Source: an uncultured Eubacteriales bacterium (GTDB lineage: Bacteria > Bacillota_A > Clostridia > Oscillospirales > Oscillospiraceae). From it: a DNA stretch of 7,026 nucleotides. The stretch covers positions 1-7,026 of the forward strand of contig CATJRT010000289.1 of NCBI GenBank assembly GCA_949742895.1. The letters are read 5' to 3'. How positions within the stretch are numbered: position 1 is the first letter of the stretch; every line of letters starts with the position of its first letter. The notes under the pieces are model-generated. The model searched no databases. It was not told the DNA's origin and saw only the letters and a list, made by a program, of their open reading frames with translations. Position numbers and translations under genes: made by a program. Shown here one piece after another: positions 6,838 through 7,026 of this stretch.

Positions 6838-6853
6838 CTCACGTTTTATTCAC

Positions 6854-6869
6854 AACGCGTCGCCGCGTT
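6854..6869. promoter_or_regulatory. Palindrome upstream of the licheninase operon, possible operator or leader hairpin
   Basis: AACGCG (6854-6859) and CGCGTT (6864-6869) are perfect inverted arms around TCGC, 33 nt upstream of the lipoprotein ATG. The GC-centred palindrome resembles the general shape of LacI-family operators, which often control glycoside-utilisation genes. It could equally form a 6-bp hairpin just ahead of the Shine-Dalgarno site. Across 6822-6933 I found no convincing -35/-10 pair. The function is not established. Confidence 0.4.
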
Positions 6870-6954
6870 TATGACCAAATTCTCCAGCCCTCCTATCCCG
6901 CTGAAATTTCTTGCATTTGGCACAAAGGATTAGAGGTTGTTTGAAAAATAAATA

Positions 6955-6979
6955 TTGCACAACGGAGTCGGATGTGCAA
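6955..6979. repeat. Inverted repeat in the leader of the insertion sequence
   Basis: TTGCACA (6955-6961) and TGTGCAA (6973-6979) are perfect 7-nt inverted arms separated by 11 nt, ending 10 nt before the transposase ATG. It may be a transposase-binding subterminal site or a leader hairpin that limits transposase translation; neither is shown. Confidence 0.5.
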
Positions 6980-6989
6980 AAATAGGGAT

Positions 6990-7026
6990 ATGAAACGATA
7001 TGAATTGACAACAGAACAATGGGAGC
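6990..7026 (+). CDS. IS5-type transposase, first 12 residues (runs off right edge)
   Basis: ATG at 6990 opens a frame reading MKRYELTTEQWE before the window ends. This matches the very typical N-terminus of IS5-family (DUF4096-type) transposases, which begin (M)xRYELTDEQWxxI and go on into a DDE nuclease domain. Nothing of the catalytic domain is visible, so whether the gene is intact is unknown. The Shine-Dalgarno is weak (AGGG very close to the ATG), as is common for transposases. Confidence 0.7.
   Translation, partial: MKRYELTTEQWE

Larger units (their letters stand above)
6934..7026 (+). mobile_element. Left end of an IS5-type insertion sequence (partial)
   Basis: The transposase start at 6990 is preceded by about 56 nt that begin AGGTTGTTTGAAAAATAAA, a plausible terminal-repeat-like end. 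The four bases before it, TTAG (6930-6933), fit the YTAR target pattern known for part of the IS5 family. The exact boundary is a guess, because the right end and second target copy lie outside the window. If real, the element sits about 112 bp upstream of the licheninase start and is divergent from it. Confidence 0.55.

Noticed and set aside
6842..6885. Possible 10-codon leader peptide with a TTG start after GGAGG upstream of the licheninase
   Set aside because: It needs a rare TTG start and has no run of regulatory codons and no attenuator-type alternative hairpins.
1..7026. CRISPR array, tRNA or rRNA genes
   Set aside because: No regularly spaced short repeats, no cloverleaf-like segment with TTCGANNC context in a gap, and no conserved rRNA stretches were seen. 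The only long repeat is the coding GH16 duplication.

Overview
This window looks like a chromosomal segment of a moderately GC-rich, low-LPS (Gram-positive) gut-type Clostridia, perhaps Oscillospiraceae or Ruminococcaceae. The reasons are the protein styles (lipoprotein signal, membrane-anchored glycoside hydrolases, clostridial-type GH3 N-terminus), purine-rich Shine-Dalgarno sites and the GC-rich third codon positions. The lineage is an inference from style only; there is no rRNA or marker gene here.

All the main genes lie on the minus strand, so the biological order is right to left. From the right edge: (a) 6934-7026, the left end of an IS5-type insertion sequence whose transposase starts at 6990 and reads rightward out of the window; (b) 6821-5262, a lipoprotein with two near-identical GH16 licheninase domains in tandem; (c) 5180-3861, a membrane GT2 glycosyltransferase with the QxxRW motif of processive polysaccharide synthases; (d) 3824-732, a 1030-residue GH3 enzyme with inverted domain order and a membrane helix at each end; (e) a perfect 12-bp GC hairpin terminator at 674-701; (f) 605-1, the N-terminal 201 residues of a second, conventional cytoplasmic GH3 enzyme that runs off the left edge.

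Genes b, c and d are closely spaced (81 and 36 nt) and probably form one operon ending at the terminator. The combination is an endo-beta-glucanase outside the cell, a polysaccharide-polymerising glycosyltransferase in the membrane, and an exo-beta-glucosidase tethered to the outer face. This parallels the synthase + endoglucanase + beta-glucosidase layout of some bacterial cellulose operons, but with a licheninase in place of a cellulase. The most attractive hypothesis is therefore a locus that makes and trims a beta-glucan (1,3- or mixed-linkage 1,3/1,4) at the cell surface. A catabolic reading (breakdown of dietary beta-glucan, with the GT2 doing something else) is also possible, although no transporter, substrate-binding protein or regulator is present in the window.

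Every stretch over 300 bases contains a gene. The gaps (606-731, 3825-3860, 5181-5261, 6822-6989) hold a terminator, a strong ribosome binding site, an inverted repeat, and a palindrome plus the IS end, respectively.
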